This document shows, in pieces, positions 1 through 11,908 of a stretch of 64,000 nucleotides of DNA. A program made the translations under genes and the position numbers. The notes under the pieces are model-generated. The model was not told the origin of the DNA, ran no database searches, and worked only from the letters and a program-made list of their open reading frames with translations. The stretch's first letter is position 1. Every line of letters begins with the position of its first letter. The DNA comes from Rhizoclosmatium globosum (lineage: Eukaryota > Chytridiomycota > Chytridiomycetes > Chytridiales > Chytriomycetaceae), in assembly GCA_002104985.1 (NCBI GenBank), contig MCGO01000125.1, positions 1 to 64,000 of the forward strand, given 5' to 3'.

Positions 1-276
1 AACCCTCACCTTCATCGCCTCCCTTGTCTTGCATGAACCAAAGACAGTCTGGGTGCTCGGTCCATCCACAGATTCGGATTCCGCGGACAGTGTCGTTTGT
101 GACGGGTGTGGCGGAGTCGAGATCATGGACCTTGTCTGTGTCAATCACCAAACACATTGAGTAGGCCTTCCTTGGGTGCCAGGAAGGCAATACGGGTTCC
201 GGTAGTGTTGATCGATGGGGCAGCTCGTTCTGGGTTTCCAAACAAGTGGGCGCGGGGATCAGCTGGTCTTGGTCAT
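1..276 (-). CDS. S9 prolyl-oligopeptidase-like peptidase, 5' fragment with two frame breaks
   Basis: The minus strand reads the start of an S9-family (prolyl oligopeptidase/dipeptidyl aminopeptidase) propeller: 'LFGNPERAAPSIN' followed by 'RIAFLAPKEGLLNV', then 'VHDLDSATPVTNDTVRGIR', a Trp-rich strand and 'QDKGGDE', where a GTGAGG donor begins at about base 7. In bacteria and fungi this order opens the seven-bladed beta-propeller that gates the serine-protease domain, which lies beyond the window. The frame changes twice: at a G run near 254-257 (one base short) and at AAA 150-152 (one base extra). No in-frame ATG is visible, and the 5' end runs into the 3' end of the upstream gene on the same strand. 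It is either a decaying copy or carries base errors. Start uncertain. Confidence 0.6.
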
Positions 277-1905
277 TTGCGAGTTTTGAGTTTTGAGTTT
301 GGCAAGCGAATGCCCCACGTCTTTATACTTGTAGTGTCCCCACGAAATGACGAAAACAATTTTTATTATGCCACCGTGGATTTTCAGAGTCGAAAATCGT
401 GGATGCATTTCAAAGACATTCATCCAATTTAGAACTCTGGTGGCTATATTGCCGTTATGAAAGTAAGGCAGCATATCAAACAGAACCTCAAATCCAATGG
501 CCCAACTCAGACCCAACAAAATTGCAACCCACACGTCCATAGAATAGTGCAGGCGCACTGCGACAAAAATAGTAATTGCAAAGAGGTAAACACACGCCAT
601 GACAATTCGAACAAGAATACGAGGCAATATTGAAAGAGATTGAGCATCAAATGCAAGACGTATGGCGAATGTCGATAAAATTGATGTGTGCCCAGAATAC
701 ATCATGTCTATTCCATCACGTTAGTCCGCGCCAGTATAAATATTTCATTGATCACAATTTACCTGAACAAGACCTCAAATTCGACGTCAACGTATTCAAA
801 GAAGTCAAAAACACTTGAGAACCTGCAGGAAACGGCCGACAATACTCTGGATTCGACGGAGGCACGCGCGTTGTGCTCAACGAAACCATTCGTCCAAAGT
901 AAAGCAGGTTCAGAACGAAAAGACTTCGTCGAAGTGCACGTAACGGGTCTCGCTTCCAGTGTGTCCATAAACTGAAGAGAATAACTGAAACCAATGAAAC
1001 TGCAATTGGAACGTCTGCAATCGTGTCAGGCAGTGTTTTGAAAGAGTTTGGAATCAAGTTGTCGTATACTGTGTCGTTGAGAGGGATGATGGATGCCCCT
1101 TTAGCAATCTGGAGAGTCTTGTCATCCGACCACATTTGTACAAACACCATCGCATACGCTATCAGTCCAAGGGTAATTAAGAGAATTAAGGTTCGCTTGA
1201 ATTGAGGAGTGTTGAGCTTGTTCCACATCTTCCGTGCCAAACTCTCATTTGATTCTGGAAAGCTCGACTTCGTTTCTAGATATTGTTTGAGCTTAACCGT
1301 TTATATTAAATATAAGTCATTACCTTCCGGCTTTTGAATGATTGGAAAGTCTGAGACAAGGTGATTCAAGGCGTTTGTTTCAGCTTGTATAACTGTCGAG
1401 ATCACAAGACTTGTGTTGAATAAATACGATTCATCGCTCTTGGACATCAATGCGATTCTGTATGCGGAGCTCTGCCTTGCCCTTGGGTGAATAGCTTGCT
1501 GTATCATTGTATTTGTCATCGCATCTCCGAACGACAGAAGCTCGCCCTTGACAGTACACCATATCGATAGAAACGATACAGTTTCGATGACGTAAGATGG
1601 TGTCTCCGCTTGAGATTCGGCGTTGGTGCCCTGTGTGCCCTCTTCCAAATAACGAATCAAGTTTTCTTGCAGCGACACAGACTCAACATCGTATAGCAGA
1701 GTAGACAGAGTTTGGTTCAAGCTTTCATAAAAGATTCGACAAGAGTTTGGGTGCCTTTCCTTCAGGAACTGTAGCTTCTCATGCGCTGACAAAGAGGTTC
1801 CATCCAGATCCCTGAGGTTGTTTCCATGAGCTACTAATTGAAAGAATCAAAGCAATAACGTACACAGTATGCTGATTTGGTATATCTGTCATGATGAAGG
1901 CCATT
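259..1905 (-). CDS. sphingomyelin synthase-like / PAP2_C membrane enzyme (SMS/SMSr family)
   Basis: The C-terminal 300 residues match the sphingomyelin synthase-related family (PAP2_C): about six membrane segments, the 'DMMYSGHTS' motif with its catalytic His, and 'RLHYSMDVWVAI' with the second His and Asp of the triad. Such enzymes transfer phosphocholine or phosphoethanolamine head groups to ceramide in Golgi or plasma membranes; the substrate cannot be told from sequence. Two introns splice in phase: 708-762 (GTAAAT...TAG, rebuilding the DMMYSGHT motif) and about 1276-1323. The second joins an upstream exon (1324 to about 1800) encoding roughly 160 residues of unrecognised soluble sequence. 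Animal SMSr has a SAM domain at this position, but I cannot identify one here. The true start, near 1800-1905, is unresolved. ATG 1228 would be the start if the N-terminal exon is not used. Confidence 0.72.
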
Positions 1906-2325
1906 TACGTGAGCTGGGGACGCTTGTATTTATAACGAAGTTCACAAAATTTGAAATGCAAATCATCGTATCTTTCAAATAAGGAAAGAGAAATTGATTA
2001 CTAAAACTATAAACAGATTTATAATGTAAGCTCTACAAAAGTATGTAGTATCAGTAGTAACTTCAAAGCAGGACAGATATTGGGCATACCAATGCATTTC
2101 AATTGTGAAAGCTATTTTGAAAATAATAATATTTGAATGTGAAAAGGCCTCGACTACGTTCGGCCGTGTTTGGGCATCCGATATTGCTGAAAATAGGAAC
2201 GACTACACTTGGTAACAAGCAAATATTAACCTCATAGAATCACAATCTATTTTTGACCATGACTTCACTCTAGAAGATTTCTTGTATCAAATAAATATCA
2301 ACAGATTCAGCCCTCTTCAACTTGT
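1906..2325. other. intergenic, no gene seen
   Basis: This AT-rich stretch lies between the end of the F-box gene (stop at 2326, minus strand) and the uncertain 5' end of the SMS-like gene. I see only short A/T runs and no open frame, RNA gene or repeat. It probably holds the SMS-like promoter and the F-box gene terminator. Confidence 0.5.
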
Positions 2326-4434
2326 TCATATTTCAATCTTCTCAACCAAGCGCGTCATGAAACGTGCAAGATTAGGTTTGTTTGCACCAATGGCTCGCTC
2401 CACGGCCGTTTCAGTAGTCCGAAATCCAACCTCCCACATCAGTTCAAACACTAAGTAAAAATTATCACCATAAAGATCGTAAAAGAATGGATTTTCGACA
2501 ATGTCGTCAAAGAGTCCATGGAGAAGAGGATCTCCCGGTTTAACAGCTTTAAAGAGCTCCTCCACACCAGGTTGCATAGGCTTGAAAACGCAATTTTTCA
2601 AGGCTGTCAACAGAGTTTGCTTTGTGACAGCAACACCTCGTTCCAAAAGCAAGTGGAGTACCTCCACATCGCCATAGCTGTGATGGATGGAGGTCAAAAT
2701 ATCATCCCAGTGAACAAATTCAGGGCTAGAATCTGGCTCATATTTCCCCAAAAGGAATCTGAATCGAGGAGTAGCTCCACAAAAAAATCCTTCTTGATAT
2801 GTTGCATTATACAGTGCCTTTGGAGTAACAATCGCGCCAAAACTCATGAGCTTGTTTACAGTGTCCTCAAATTTCTGCAAATCCCAGTCAACTGCAATAA
2901 ATGCCATTTGACTTAGCGCACAATTGAAATGAGACTCAGAATATACACCAATCTTGATCAAATATGGTACATTTTCAAAATAAAGAAGTCGTTGACGTCC
3001 ATTGGGTATGGTGTTGGGAATTCATAGCCTCCTTCAAAGGCCAAATCTGTCTCGATCATATCCATGTCCACAACACCAATTATAGTCTCGTCTGACAAAT
3101 TGCTACCACTTCTGGCACTGGCTGCAGACCATTCTTGGCATGCATTTAACAGAAGTTCGACCAAATCCCAATCTCTACTCATAAAAGCATTGTTCACAGC
3201 ATTTGGGCCAATTATACAGCGGTCTGTATAATTGTTCTGAAGCTTCCAGTAGTCAAGAATGCGTTTGATATAGGGTTTGTGCCCTGTAGCTACAATAGTT
3301 GTGATAAAGCGCTGATCAATAATCAGTCCATTTGCAAGAAACACATCCAGTATCTCAAACGCATATGGATTCAAAACTGTTGACTTAAATTCCTCAAGAT
3401 AATTCCAGGAACGTAAATCGATAAACGAAGAGACAGCTGGTTGGTTGTGAGCAATAAGTCCAGATGAGACCACGACTGCATACGGTGTTGGACCCACACC
3501 AATGTTTAAAGCACGAGATACCACCTCAACATCTTGACAATTCACCTGAGACCAAATATGATTGGAGTCATACAGTTCAAGAGTTTCAAGAGGAGGAATT
3601 TCCTTTCGACAAATGATTTTTTCTCCTTCATGAATACGTGCACTAAAATCAATCGATTTCCATCCAAGAATTATAGACTTTGCTACATTCATACAAGTTT
3701 TGTGGAAAGCAGACACCACAATGTCAGGTGAGAACTGATTCACAAGATCCCTGGGCACAACAATAACATCTGCTTCCATAAGCGTCTCCTTTGAAAGTAA
3801 ATACTTAAGATTTCCCGCGGCTAGGAACTCGGCCATATCTGTATGCCCCAACTCTAAAAGCTGAACTACGTTTAGATTGGATATCCATCAAAAACCACCA
3901 AGCACATACCTTCAACAAATCCGCCACAACCGACTTCTCCAGCAATGCCGCGACAACTTTTTCCGCAGTTGAGTCCTGCGGTAACTCCAATATAGCCAAC
4001 AGAAGCCCCAAGTTCCCCATTTGCACAACGTTCTGCAAACAAGCCCTCAGATGCTCATCATTCACCTTTGGCCGCGCCGCGAAAAACAGTGGAACGAGCG
4101 TGTCGGCATCAGGCAGTTCCACAAGCTTTGCTAATGCGCATTCATGGACAGACGTCTCCTTTGCCTTATCGCATGAGTGCGTTGCCCCCATTGAGAACAT
4201 AGTAGACAGAACATCGGTCGATTGAGGCATCTTGAACAACAACTGAGCAAAAGCCTTTGAAATGGCCAATTTCTTTCCATGTCGCTCAATCAAATACGTA
4301 GCGCGAGACACAGGTGGTTCCCAGCAATACGACCGGATGAGTCTGTTGATGCATGAGAGTCGGGCAAAGTCCTTCAAACTTCCGCAGGCCAGTACGAAAA
4401 TGCGAAACCAGATTTCGGTTGGGAGTTGCTGCAT
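2326..4434 (-). CDS. F-box protein with ankyrin-like helical repeats
   Basis: Translation from ATG 4434 opens with an F-box ('LPTEIWFRIFVLA', residues about 3-40), the Skp1-binding module of SCF ubiquitin ligases. Roughly 650 residues of degenerate ankyrin-like helix pairs follow ('LLKLGHTDMAEFL', 'VEVLHLLLERGVAVT'), presumably for substrate binding. An intron at 3852-3909 (GTATGT...TTTAGAG) joins the first two parts in phase. Near 2960-2962 a T run on the coding strand appears one base short: the two frames continue each other smoothly there, and I find no plausible intron. F-box/ankyrin genes form large, fast-turnover families in chytrids, so this may be a recent pseudogene, a base error, or two adjacent paralogue fragments. 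Confidence 0.6.
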
Positions 4435-4734
4435 TTGGAATGAAGTTGTTGGTTTTGGGTTTGCGTCAAAAAAACCTGAAATATATATTAATAGTCGTTT
4501 TGGGAAGTCCGCAAACTTTGATTGGTTTGGTTTCTTCACCACAAAGCCTTTCGCAGATTGGCCGCACGTTGTACTTCAACAACTGGCTTAAAAACCAATT
4601 ACATACGTCAACATTGCGTTGCGTAGAAATCAACGGAAAAGTAAAAGTTCACTCTCACAGCCTCACATGATGTAAACTTATGGCTCACCATAACCCGGTA
4701 CTTTATTTCTCTCAACCAATAACAAATGTACAAA

Positions 4735-5845
4735 TCAGAATTGAAAAACAGGAAGCTGCTTGAAAATATGACAACGAATACCGTTTAACCCTCCGTCGCG
4801 AGATACACTCGAAACATAGGTTTGTTCAACGAGACAGCTGTCATTTCCCAACAACACAACCGCAATGCCCATTGAACGGAACACATTGCAAATAAATCGA
4901 GGCATCTGCCTTTCTTCGCTGTTTGCCTCTGCTTGGCCATATTCCACAGCAAACTGTTTCATGTATTGCCTAAAGATGCTCCCAGAAACCTTTCGAACAG
5001 CAGTTTTGATCTCTTTTGCTGCGAATAAATTACTCATTCCACAACAAGCTAGCACGTCGTGAATAAATCCAAAGGTGTATAGATTTTGTGGATAAATACA
5101 AGAAGCTGCAGCTTGGTTCGATGCAGCTGTTATAATATGCACTGTCCAGCGGGACGCACTTGTAGAAAAATGAGGAAACCGCTGTAAAGTATGGTGCACC
5201 GCTTGATGAATCTTGGTTGGCGGCTTGTACAGGAAGTAATGGGTTGGCGAAGTTGACGACACCAGTCTGGCAACAATTAAAGCTGTTTGAGTTCTTCTCC
5301 TACCTGGCGATTCTTTCAAGTACACAAACGACATTTCGCAGTCAGAGTCAAGACTTTGAAAGCAACGCGCAATATCCAAAATAACGGGATCTTGTTCCAT
5401 AGCCTGCGCCAATGACATACACATTACTAAGCTGTTATCTACTGCGGGATTAAATGACAAATATCCGAAGTATTTTTTCTCCGATGTGGATCCATGGGAT
5501 TCATATCCCATATAATTTATTATTAAGGAAAGAAAAGGAATGAATGAAATACAAACTTTGAATGTGAAACCATCCATCGACATATAGAGCCCATATTCAG
5601 CGCCATATGCAGCACTGTTGTCACTTGGGTTCTCTGGGAATATCCCGTACGTGTCCAGGCTGAGTGGCCCCTCTGGACATCCTCACGAGGGTAAGGCCTA
5701 CAAAGCTCCGCAGTCCGCATATCGTACGAATTGTTCTTTTGATACTGTCCACTGACGCAGATGGATCTGTGATTGGAACTTCGAATGCCGAGAGGGATGG
5801 GTCATCTGACAAAATACACCACATTTTTCTTTCTTTTTCCAGCAT
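4735..5845 (-). CDS. Crinkler (CRN)-like protein, frame-broken
   Basis: The N-terminus begins 'MWCILSDDPSLSAFEV' and continues with '...ITDPSASVDSIKRTI', the pattern of the ubiquitin-like header (CRN/SIF domain) of Crinkler proteins: a Trp/Cys strand, a 'F-V' strand, 'V-LK-I' helix and a final 'LTLVR' strand. Crinklers occur in oomycetes, chytrids and some other fungi and were first described as secreted effectors, though many act inside the cell. The remaining 280 residues (4735 to about 5640) are unrecognised, with 'GIAVVLLGNDSCLVEQ' near the end. The header and body lie in different frames; a C run at 5668-5671 is the likely break. ATG could be 5845 or 5824. Only 24 bp separate it from the upstream stop at 5870. 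The CRN call is by pattern only. Confidence 0.5.
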
Positions 5846-5869
5846 AATACTAAAGGTAAGAAAACTGCA

Positions 5870-6865
5870 TTATGCCGGCCTTTTTGCACCGCACTCTGCA
5901 CAAAACTTCCAATTCTCCACAATCTGTTTCATACCGCATTCCACACAGAATTTGGGAACGCCGCCTGGAGATTCCATCGTTGCTGTGTTGGGATTACTCT
6001 TTCTTGGCGTTGCGGTTGATGCGCGAGACGATTGTTTTGCAACCGTACCAGTGACTGATATCGGCGACGTTGATTGTTCGGTAGTTGCTGATGGTTTCCG
6101 AACAGATGGGGTCCTTCCTGTTATCGGCCTTCCCGTTGATTTAGGCGATGGCGTTGAGTTTGAAGCCAAGTTATTTATCGAGCTGTTTGGCGATGACGAG
6201 GATCCACCGCCAGGTTTGATTGATAGCTTTTTGATTCCAGCTGCAGCACTTGCTGCAGAAATATTATTCCCACTTCCCCTATCTCCACCACCACCACCAC
6301 CACTGCCACCCATATTCGGTTCGACTCGAGGTTCAACAGCCGAAGTCTGAGCCCGTTCAGCTGCTTCTTTCCGTTGCTCCATTTTCTTGGCAAAGAATCC
6401 ACCAGGTTTACAGCTTCGCAAGTGGATTTCAAGACGGCCTTGCTCGAATTTCCTGCCACAGTTTGACATTCTACGCGTGCGGTTTCGAGGTAAGCGTCGC
6501 GAGCGGCTGCGTTGTACGCTTCGAGGTCTTTGGCATTTTGGGCCGCGGAAGCGGCGGAGGAAGGTTGGATTGGGACGGGTTTTGTTGGGCGAGGGCGGCG
6601 TTGGTCTTTTGGGAGAGCGGCTTGGGATCGTTCCCACCTTTAATTTGGGGTTGTGTCTAAGGCAAAGGAATGGGTCATCATGAGGAGACACTTACTTTTC
6701 TATACATTTGGGTTCATGGATGGCTATTGACGCTGTTCCAAACTCGCGGCCTAAGGCTAACTGTTGAGAGCTGTGTCTAAATATTAGGTAAAGCTCACCA
6801 CAAAGGTAACAAGTTACGCTGGGACACTTGGCGCCAGGTTTAGAATCTACTACCAACGAGTTCAT
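5870..6865 (-). CDS. C2HC zinc-finger (ZNF474-like) plus C-terminal zinc-ribbon protein
   Basis: ATG 6865 starts a protein with two zf-C2HC_5 fingers of the ZNF474 type. Finger 1 is split by an intron ('CYLCG' joined to 'REFGTASIAIHEPKC'). Finger 2 ends 'CGRKFEQGRLEIHLRSC'. A Gly/Ser-rich low-complexity linker follows, then a C-terminal double zinc ribbon ('FCVECG...KFCAECGAKRPA'). These small Zn modules bind protein or nucleic acid; the function is unknown. Finger 2's first Cys pair reads 'ARVECQT' in one frame and 'CGRKFEQG' in the next, so one T is missing from the coding strand at about 6460. The break falls inside the finger, and the conserved Cys is lost if it is real. Confidence 0.7.
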
Positions 6866-7152
6866 TTTTTGATAGGATGTCAGTGAGTCTGTCTGTTTGC
6901 CTGTTTCTTTTCTGGGAGAATAGAACAATGGAGGTCCCCGAAAGACGCCAATCTCGTATCATTCATTTACATACGATAGTTCTCAAAATAAATGCAAAAT
7001 AATAACAACCCAACCTTCGTTTTTGTCTGTTATTCATGTTTCAAACTATGGCACGCGCGAGGCCTCACAAAAAAAATTCCGACCATTGGATTCCTCCGAT
7101 ACTCTTCCAACCCAACACGCTGCTCCTTCCCTGAAAAAACCAACACCCAAAA

Positions 7153-7858
7153 ATGTCATCGTCCAACGGAACTACGCGCATCAACATCAACGAGAGCGAA
7201 CGAACTCCCCTCCTCAACAACACCAACACCAACAACAGCACAGACAGACCATCCAAGACATGGGGCCCGGGACAACAACCAACCGACCGCCAAATCGCAC
7301 AGAACATGACGCCCTTGAACCCGTCAATCACTCAAACGCAGCTGCCGAACCAGAACCAGCCCGTTCCAATCAAGAAGGTCATGGCGCCGCTGCGTATCGA
7401 GCCAAAGGTCTACTTTGCTAATGAGCGTACCTTCCTCTCCTGGCTGCACTGTAAGAACCCCCCTCTCTACTTTCTCTCTATGCGTTTACCTACGCTGATC
7501 GCTGTTGATAGTCTGTATCGTGCTCGGAGGTCTCGCGCTTGGTCTCCTCAACTTTGGTGACAGAGTCGGTCAAATCTCTGGTCTCGTGTTCACTCTCGTT
7601 GCGATGGTCTTTATGGTCTATTCCGTCTCAATGTTCCAAAAGAGAGCCGATATGATTAGAAGAAGGGATCCAGGGCCTTATGATGATACTTCGGCTCCTG
7701 TTGTCTTGTGTGTCGTATTGTGTGAGTCCTCGATATCCCCCCCACCAACAAAAACTCAAATTGGCATTTGGACTAACTTCAATATCAAAAAACTAGTTGT
7801 CGCTATCGGTCTCAACTTTTACCTGAAATTCACGTCTCCATCCAACTTGATCTTTTAG
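7153..7858 (+). CDS. VTC1: vacuolar transporter chaperone 1 (VTC1, DUF202)
   Basis: Three exons (7153-7450, 7512-7721, 7797-7858) splice in phase to 189 residues. After a Ser/Asn/Thr/Gln-rich cytosolic N-terminus of about 80 residues comes the DUF202 core: '[14 protein letters not shown]' followed by three membrane helices ('[15 protein letters not shown]', '[18 protein letters not shown]', and '[19 protein letters not shown]' split by intron 2). VTC1 is the small membrane subunit of the vacuolar polyphosphate polymerase complex, where VTC4 makes polyphosphate from ATP and moves it into the vacuole. The N-terminal tail is longer than the yeast protein's. Conserved Arg of 'NERTFLSW' is present. 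No other VTC subunit lies nearby. Confidence 0.9.
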
Positions 7859-8126
7859 TTAATTGCAACAGCCCACACACACGTTCTGTTTCTCTCTTTC
7901 CTCTCTTTTACTTTTTCTCCCTTTCGCGGAAATACAAATATATGCTTAGTCCTAAATTACTTCACGTTTTTACTTCTAAGATTGAAAAGTAAGGAAAAAG
8001 AGAGACAGCAAAAACCAAAGCAACCAAAAGAAAAAAAGTTAACTGCATGTAAATGAACGGAAAATGTATACTGCATAATATCCACAATAAGCCCCTCTAG
8101 CACTGCATTCGAAGTAAGCTCCCTTC

Positions 8127-10492
8127 TCACAGCTCACCAACCACATCAACAACTCCATCAGCCTTCACCCGCTTCCCAAACCCACTCCTACCTCTCTCCA
8201 TCCCAACTCCAACCACAGCCCGTCTCTCTACTTGCATCCTCTCAAACACTTCCCGGAACTGATGCAACAACTTCCCAGCCCTCACGCTTCCTAGTCCGCC
8301 ACTACCACCACGCTCCGGTGAAATCGGGGGACTCGGCCGTTTATACGGATGCAATACTATTGAGGCAACAGCGCTCGCATCGCTTAACGTGCTTCGTGTT
8401 GTTGCGACGGGAGACGGAGGGGACGGTGATCGGCTGTTGCCTGATGATTTGTGGAGGTGGTATTGGCGGGACGGTGAGATGTGGAAACTAGTTGTTGTTG
8501 ATTGGAGACGTTTTGCGCGTCGGAGGTTCATGGGTCTGTGGGTTTGGTTGTGGGGTCGTTGATGGTGTTGTTGTGAATGATGGGATCCAAGTCTTGTTGG
8601 ACTTGTTCCATCGGAGAAGGAGGGGGAGAGGGGTGGTGAGAGACAGGGCGGTGGGGATTGTGGGAGGGAGGAGAAACTGAATTCTCGTTCGGATTTAAGT
8701 TGTTGTTCCAGGAGTTTGATTGCAGCGGGGAGGGCGTCGTGTTGCAGGATTTCGTAGAGCGACGTTTGGAAGTTGGGGGAAGTTGGATCGAGTAGGGATT
8801 CTTTTACTGGGAGAAGTGGGTGTCGTCGACGCGTTGAGGCAACGACAATAAACTTGATTAATTGTTGCAAACTAAATGGGTATTGTTTTGCTTGGAATTG
8901 AGCGAGCACTGTTGAAGCTTCCAGGGTTTCATCGTTTGCACTTGATTTCGTACTTCGTGAAAGACTCAATGTGTTGATGCTTCTTGGCAAAGAAAAAGAG
9001 TTGGATGAAGCCAATGAAGTTTCTAGAGATTGTCTAGCTTCTTCATCTGACGTAAATGAGGGTGTATGAGCAGGCGATGGGGTCTTTGATGTCATTAGTT
9101 GAAGTTTTGGAAATCCTTTTCGCTTAGGCGATTCAGAGTCGTTAATTTGAGGTGTTGAGATTGTCGTCATCGCGAGTTTGGCTGAGAATGTCTTGACACG
9201 TTCCATAAGTGGACTTTGGTTGATTGAGGCAGGCTTGCCTGATGTCGTCCTTGATCGACCGAAAGCTGCCAGGGTGGGAGTTTGAGGTGTTGGTGGCAGA
9301 GATGGAATCCCTTCAGAAGAATGGACGGAACAAGTATCAATCGACTTGACAGTACCCCGTGACTTGAGCCTCGTCATGAATGGAGCCAGAGTTGAAGAAA
9401 GCTTACTGCTTGCCATTAAGTCTTCGGAATATGAATCGACGGAGCAAGAGTCGGATGTTTTGACTCCAGATCCTCGGGACTTGATTCTTGTCATAAATGG
9501 AGCCAAAGTCGATGATCGTTTTTCACCCATTGGCGCCAAAACATAAGATTTCGATCGCCCTGTTGAGAGCAATGACAGTGCATTTTTGAGGGATGCAGAT
9601 GGGTTTTGCAAATCAAGGGGTGGATTGATGGGCTTGACCAAATTATCCGAATTGATTGGAAGTTTCGGAGCCAACGACTTTGTGCGGGAAATAGAAGTGA
9701 AAGAAGCATGGTTTTGTTTGAGTGCTACAGAGGCTGAGCGAGAGCGGGAGGTCAGGAGAGAAGGTTGGGAGATGGCAACGACAAATGGAGATGAGTGATC
9801 TGAAGTATCCTTGTCGGCCCAAGAGAGCAAGTCAATTTCGTCCAGCGCATTCGCAGCAAGGTCGTCTGAAGTTGCGATACTTGCGTTATCTGATTCTGAG
9901 GTGTTGTCAGAAGCTGTTGAAGGGTCAGTTGTCTCCGAGGAGCTCGTTGAGTTGCTGTTTCTGCGTCGTCGCCAGCTGCGGAGCCAGGCACGTTCTGTTG
10001 CGGCATCGGTTGCGTTTGAAGGAGAGTTGTGCGGGAATGGATTGAAGTCTGAGTTAGAGTTGATGTTGTTGTTTGAGGGTGAAGGAAGCAGGTCACGCAG
10101 ACCAGTGACACGGCGCACGGACCGAAGAGCCGGTGCACCTGCTTTGATTGAATTGATTAAGAGTCGGTTCTTTAGTTTCAACGTGTTCCACGAAAGAAAC
10201 ACGCACCTTTCAGACCGCAGTCGCCCGCACTCGCCTTGACCGCCGCCGCCGCCGCCGCCGATTCCGTTTCAAATGCGCTCAAAACAACGAGCGTCGAAAG
10301 TGAGTCACTCGACGGCCGCCGCGAAACTGACTCGCCCGTGTCCTTGTCCTTGTCCTTGTCTTCAAAGTCACAGAAGGCGCCCTTGATACCCACAATCACA
10401 TCGACTTCGGTGCCCTCCGCGGATCCAACGAGCGTCGCAGTCGATGCGCGGCCTAAGAGAATGTGCGCATTCGGTTGCGCAATTGACGACAT
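8127..10492 (-). CDS. Ser-rich low-complexity protein, unknown
   Basis: Two exons (10207-10492 and 8127-10141) separated by a 65-bp intron join in phase to give 766 residues. I recognise no catalytic domain. The N-terminus has a short acidic/basic repeat ('DKDKDKD', from a CTTGTC repeat at 10338-10362) and an Ala run. The body is Ser/Thr/Pro-rich with two similar copies of a 'STLAPFMTR-KSRG' element near 9350-9520, suggesting repeated docking or phosphorylation sites. One ordered patch ('FSLQQLIKFIVVAST...YEILQHDALPAAIKLLEQQL') may be a helical domain. Probably a phosphoprotein scaffold or regulator; that is inference from composition only. Confidence 0.7.
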
Positions 10493-10669
10493 TCAACTGG
10501 TGGTTGGTTGGTTGGTGGTTGGTGGCTGGTGCGACTTTGAAAGGTGAAAATTGGCGAACCTTAAAATCTCCACCCCTTCCCAGAAATGTGACAAATACAG
10601 TGCCGTGTACAGCGGAGTTTGTGCGGTATATCCTTTGTAAACTGGTTCGAAATAAAATATTTATTTAAG

Positions 10670-11629
10670 CTACTTTGTGGCTTTCAACATTATAATAGGA
10701 GGGTTGCAGTCGAAAGCGTGCATTCCAGAGACTGGTAACTTGATCCATTCCCATGCACTGAATCCAACCTTCAAAAAAGCGCGATCGTACACTTCAGGTG
10801 ACAACCACCAGTCTGTGGCCCGACAAAGCTCAGAAAACTTGAGGCTGCCGTCATCGTTCTTGTCAACTTGAGTAAATACAAGTGTCATGGCTGTCCCATC
10901 CACCCTTTGAGGCGCGTTCAAGACCTTGACAAGGCCACATTCTTGTGTGTGCTTTCCGTATAGAACTGGATCATCGAAGACGTTGTCAGTAATTGTTACA
11001 AACGTACCACCTGGTTTCAAGTTTTTGTAAACGGAATCAAGGAACTGGACGAGTTCATCTTCTGTCGTCGCGTAGCACAGAATATAGGCTGCAGCGCAAA
11101 CGTCATAGAATGGGTCTCCATTCTTGCTATTCAGTTGTGGTAATGTCATGCAGTTTTGGACCATGTATTCAATCGTGTCTCCATGAATCTTTTGAGAAAG
11201 ATTACATCGTCAGTATTCAGATACAACAGCAGAACAACACCTCACCTGTCGTTTGGCAAGACCAACCATCTGAGAAGATAAGTCAATACTAGTTAAATGA
11301 GCTGGCTTGAACGCCTCCTTCATTTTCCTTGAGTAATGGCCCTCTCCACACCCCAACTCGAGAATCTTGATTCCTGCAGCCATTGCATTCTCGCTTGAAG
11401 ATCCCCTAACTTGAGCTTCAGAGACAGCTTGAGAGACGTGGAACATGAATGAGGCGCTTTCAAATGCGCGGTAGGGTAGCTCTTTGGAAGCTTTGTATTC
11501 CAATGGAATTGCATCGTATTCAATCTTGCGGGTGTATTTTATTACTGCCTTGCATGTAGCTGCATTGAGGCTGTCTTGGGATTCCACAATGGCTTTTGTG
11601 GGTGGCGCGGTGATAAGTTTTCGGAACAT
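10670..11629 (-). CDS. class I SAM-dependent methyltransferase
   Basis: Exons 11246-11629 and 10670-11188 join at a GTGAGG...AAAAG intron to give 300 residues. Motif I is 'ILELGCGEGHYSRKM' (SAM-binding glycine loop), motif II 'LTSIDLSSQMVGLAK', motif IV region 'YDVCAAAYILCYA' and motif V 'LKPGGTFVTI'. This is the Methyltransf_25/11 fold used on small molecules such as methylated natural products, sterols or ubiquinone precursors. The substrate is not evident. The protein is soluble, without a clear targeting peptide. It is transcribed away from the lipase at 11909, with about 280 bp between their starts. Confidence 0.85.
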
Positions 11630-11908
11630 TTTTTTATTCTTTCACTGGGGGGTTTCAAAAGGCCAAACACGGAGATGAGAACAGTTTGAGGCGTCAATTC
11701 ACTCTTACTGTGATTTGCCGTGTGGCTGTGTGAATGGTGTGTGCCAAGACTCTTACAAGAACTTCAAAACTTGAAGGCATACTTAAAAGAATATATCAGA
11801 AGAATACAGTTGGTCAAATAATAATTCAGGAAATAAGGAGAGATCTTTGAGAAGCCTCCCAAAAACACAAGGGTTAAACGAAAAGTTACTCCAAACCTTC
11901 ATCCAACA

